Source of the DNA: Onthophagus taurus
Lineage: Eukaryota; Arthropoda; Insecta; Coleoptera; Scarabaeidae
Reading direction: 5' to 3'
DNA length: 64,000 nt
NCBI RefSeq assembly: GCF_036711975.1
Contig: NC_091973.1
Span: forward strand, 9,920,001-9,984,000
Shown in pieces: positions 62,555-64,000 of this stretch (positions are counted from its first letter, which is position 1; every line of letters starts with the position of its first letter). Under the pieces are notes generated by a model. The model was not told where the DNA came from. It did not search any database and saw only the letters and a program-made list of their open reading frames with translations. The position numbers and the translations under genes are program-made.

Positions 62555-64000
62555 CCCTAGAATACTGAACTGTAGTAAGCATACATTAATACTGGACTAT
62601 CGTAATTTTTACGACTTTTTACAAAACTCCACATTTGAAAAAAAAACATATATTTTAGAAAGTTGACAAAAATAGTATTACATATAATGTACTTTTAAGA
62701 ACATAAAAAATAGGAAGCAATATAGTATATATATATTATTACTTTGCGCACATAGTGCATATTTCTCCTCGGTGTTCCCCACATATCGCATGCTTGCATT
62801 GGTTACAATACGTCGTAGTCATACGCCTCTTTTTACTAGGACAATAAAAACAAATTTTGCGTTTCTTATCTTGACATGCTTGTGTGTCATTTTCAATAGA
62901 AATGTTGAGAATGGCACTAATATCTTGGCGAATATCCCTACGCAAAGTATTAGTATTCAACTTGTCCCTCATCCACGGTTCTGCAAGACGATGACTTAAT
63001 TCTAACATATATTGGTACCTGGATAAGGGTTTTTTGTTCATATTTAGTGTGTTTGTAGAATAAATGACGTATGAATTTATGCTTCCAATATTTATCATAT
63101 CCTAACAGATAAAAGATAACCATCGGCAGGAGTTCATATTTGAACACATTTGATCAAATGTGTCCACTCCTCCTTTAGTTTGATTATAATTTTGTATTAT
63201 TGCTGGCTTGCCTGTTGCTGTTATCTCAGCCCCTTCGTGAAGAGTGGAAAGAAGCAAAACTATTTTCTGTCTTTTTGGCATATATGATAATAAGGTTTTC
63301 TGTCGAACGTAGCAAAACATAGATGTGTTTGGGTTTCTACCTTTTACATTTAACAATTCCGTAGGGATTTCCTTTTTGTTTTTGCGAAGAGTTCCTAAAA
63401 TGGTAAGTTTATAGGGATCTTTTAGTAACTCATCAGCTAAAGGGACTGACGTAAACCAGTTATCCATGGTAACGTTTCTATTACTACCATGGACTGATTT
63501 AGTCAGTTCCTTGACGTAGTATGAAGCCAGTGGCAAACCATTTCTCTTTGTTAATTTTCCCAGATAAGGATCAGCATCGATCATGTACTTGGACGAAGAA
63601 TCGCATAGCATGACAATCTTTATACCGTACTTGGACGGCTTATTTGGAATATAAATTTTAAATGGACAACGTCCACGAAATCCAACCAATTGTTCATCGA
63701 TAGTCAGGTATGACGACGGTGTATATGAACTCCTGCATGTTGTTATAAAAATATCCCATATTTCACGAATGTGCGCCAACGGATCTTTCAGCACCCTCTC
63801 TTGCCTCGTTTCTTTATTATCGAATCTAAGACAATTTAGTAGGAAAGAAAAACGTTCACCACTCATACAAGCTCTGTAAAATTTTCCGGATATGTTGGTA
63901 TTAAACATGTGTTTCATCGACAAATGATTATCTTTGTTCGCTGCAGACATTATCAAAATTGCAAAGAGGGCTTTTAATTCGTTTTTTGTAATTTCAGATA
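62555..64000 (-). mobile_element. piggyBac element, 3' end and most of the gene
   Basis: The lower end is TTAA (62551-62554) followed by CCCTAGAATACTGAACTG. The minus-strand 3' UTR runs 62,555-62,738 with a (TA)n run. The other end is outside the window. It is inserted immediately beside the BEL gag fragment. Confidence 0.75.
62739..64000 (-). pseudogene. piggyBac transposase, frameshifted, 5' end outside window
   Basis: The open frame enters from the right edge (ITKNELKALFAILIMSA) and runs to 63,102. The three catalytic Asp are visible: SYLTIDEQLVGFRGRC, NVTMDNWFTSVPLADELL and QTKGGVDTFDQMC. At CRW two small indels move the frame through MVIFYLL into DMINIGSINSYVIYSTNT (ORF 63098-62739). 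The C-terminal Cys-rich domain is complete: CFYCPSKKRRMTTTYCNQC, HAICGEHR and CTMC. Apart from those indels near 63,100 the gene looks whole. Confidence 0.85.

Noticed and set aside
1..64000. The two piggyBac genes at the window edges as one element spanning the window
   Set aside because: Both are in the same orientation, but their shared motifs differ (DEKLEAFRGRG versus DEQLVGFRGRC), so they are different families.

Overview
This is eukaryotic, very probably insect, DNA: AT-rich, with no operons, ribosome-binding sites, tRNA, rRNA or CRISPR array. Nearly every recognisable coding segment belongs to a transposable element (TE) family typical of arthropod genomes: BEL/Pao LTR retrotransposons, LOA-, R1- and CR1-type non-LTR elements, Penelope-like elements (PLE), piggyBac, hAT, pogo and a Tc1/mariner relative. 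I find no intact single-copy host gene. Most elements are truncated, frameshifted or nested, as in pericentromeric heterochromatin or a TE-trapping (possibly piRNA-producing) locus. About nine tenths of the coding remnants read on the minus strand.

Layout. 1-1.2 kb: 5' part of a piggyBac element. 1.9-2.6 kb: BEL pol fragment. 2.6-3.4 kb: fusion of an R1-type endonuclease with a PLE GIY-YIG domain. 3.4-5.25 kb: copy A of a chimeric element (CR1 ORF1 with PHD finger, start of the CR1 endonuclease, then a Nanos-type zinc finger). 5.3-10.9 kb: a structurally complete LOA-type retrotransposon with two intact ORFs joined by a TAATG stop/start overlap. 10.9-12.05 kb: BEL pol remnant abutting a phospholipase-A2-like domain. 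13.0-13.5 kb: degenerate gene I do not recognise. 13.7-19.06 kb: decayed BEL element with two LTRs. 19.3-20.95 kb: tandem repeat whose first unit carries a 1,086-bp hAT-type non-autonomous element with an 8-bp target duplication. 21.2-23.6 kb: non-LTR and Ty3/mdg4-like fragments.

23.8-36.85 kb and 45.64-58.1 kb are two versions of one complex block: BEL pol, pogo 5' end, CR1 RT, BEL gag, Nanos/CR1 copy, BEL gag on minus, LTR-like segment, BEL pol on plus, R1-like segment, Nanos/CR1 copy. Between them lie a PLE reverse-transcriptase scrap interrupted at a TTAA by a second piggyBac element (37.6-39.6 kb), a hAT transposase (39.6-42.4 kb) and a CR1/Jockey-like element (42.4-45.6 kb). The second block alone keeps most of the pogo element (47.5-49.6 kb). 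58.2-60.4 kb is a third, scrambled partial version. 60.4-62.2 kb is a Tc1/mariner-type element lodged in a BEL gag, and the window ends inside a third piggyBac element.

The most unusual content is the Nanos-type CCHC zinc finger carried in six copies by the CR1-derived chimera. Pieces of that chimera have been copied again into new places: a 208-bp insertion with a 12-bp target duplication in two copies, and a 227-bp templated insertion in a BEL integrase. Coordinates of degenerate elements are approximate, and all family names rest on motif reading alone.
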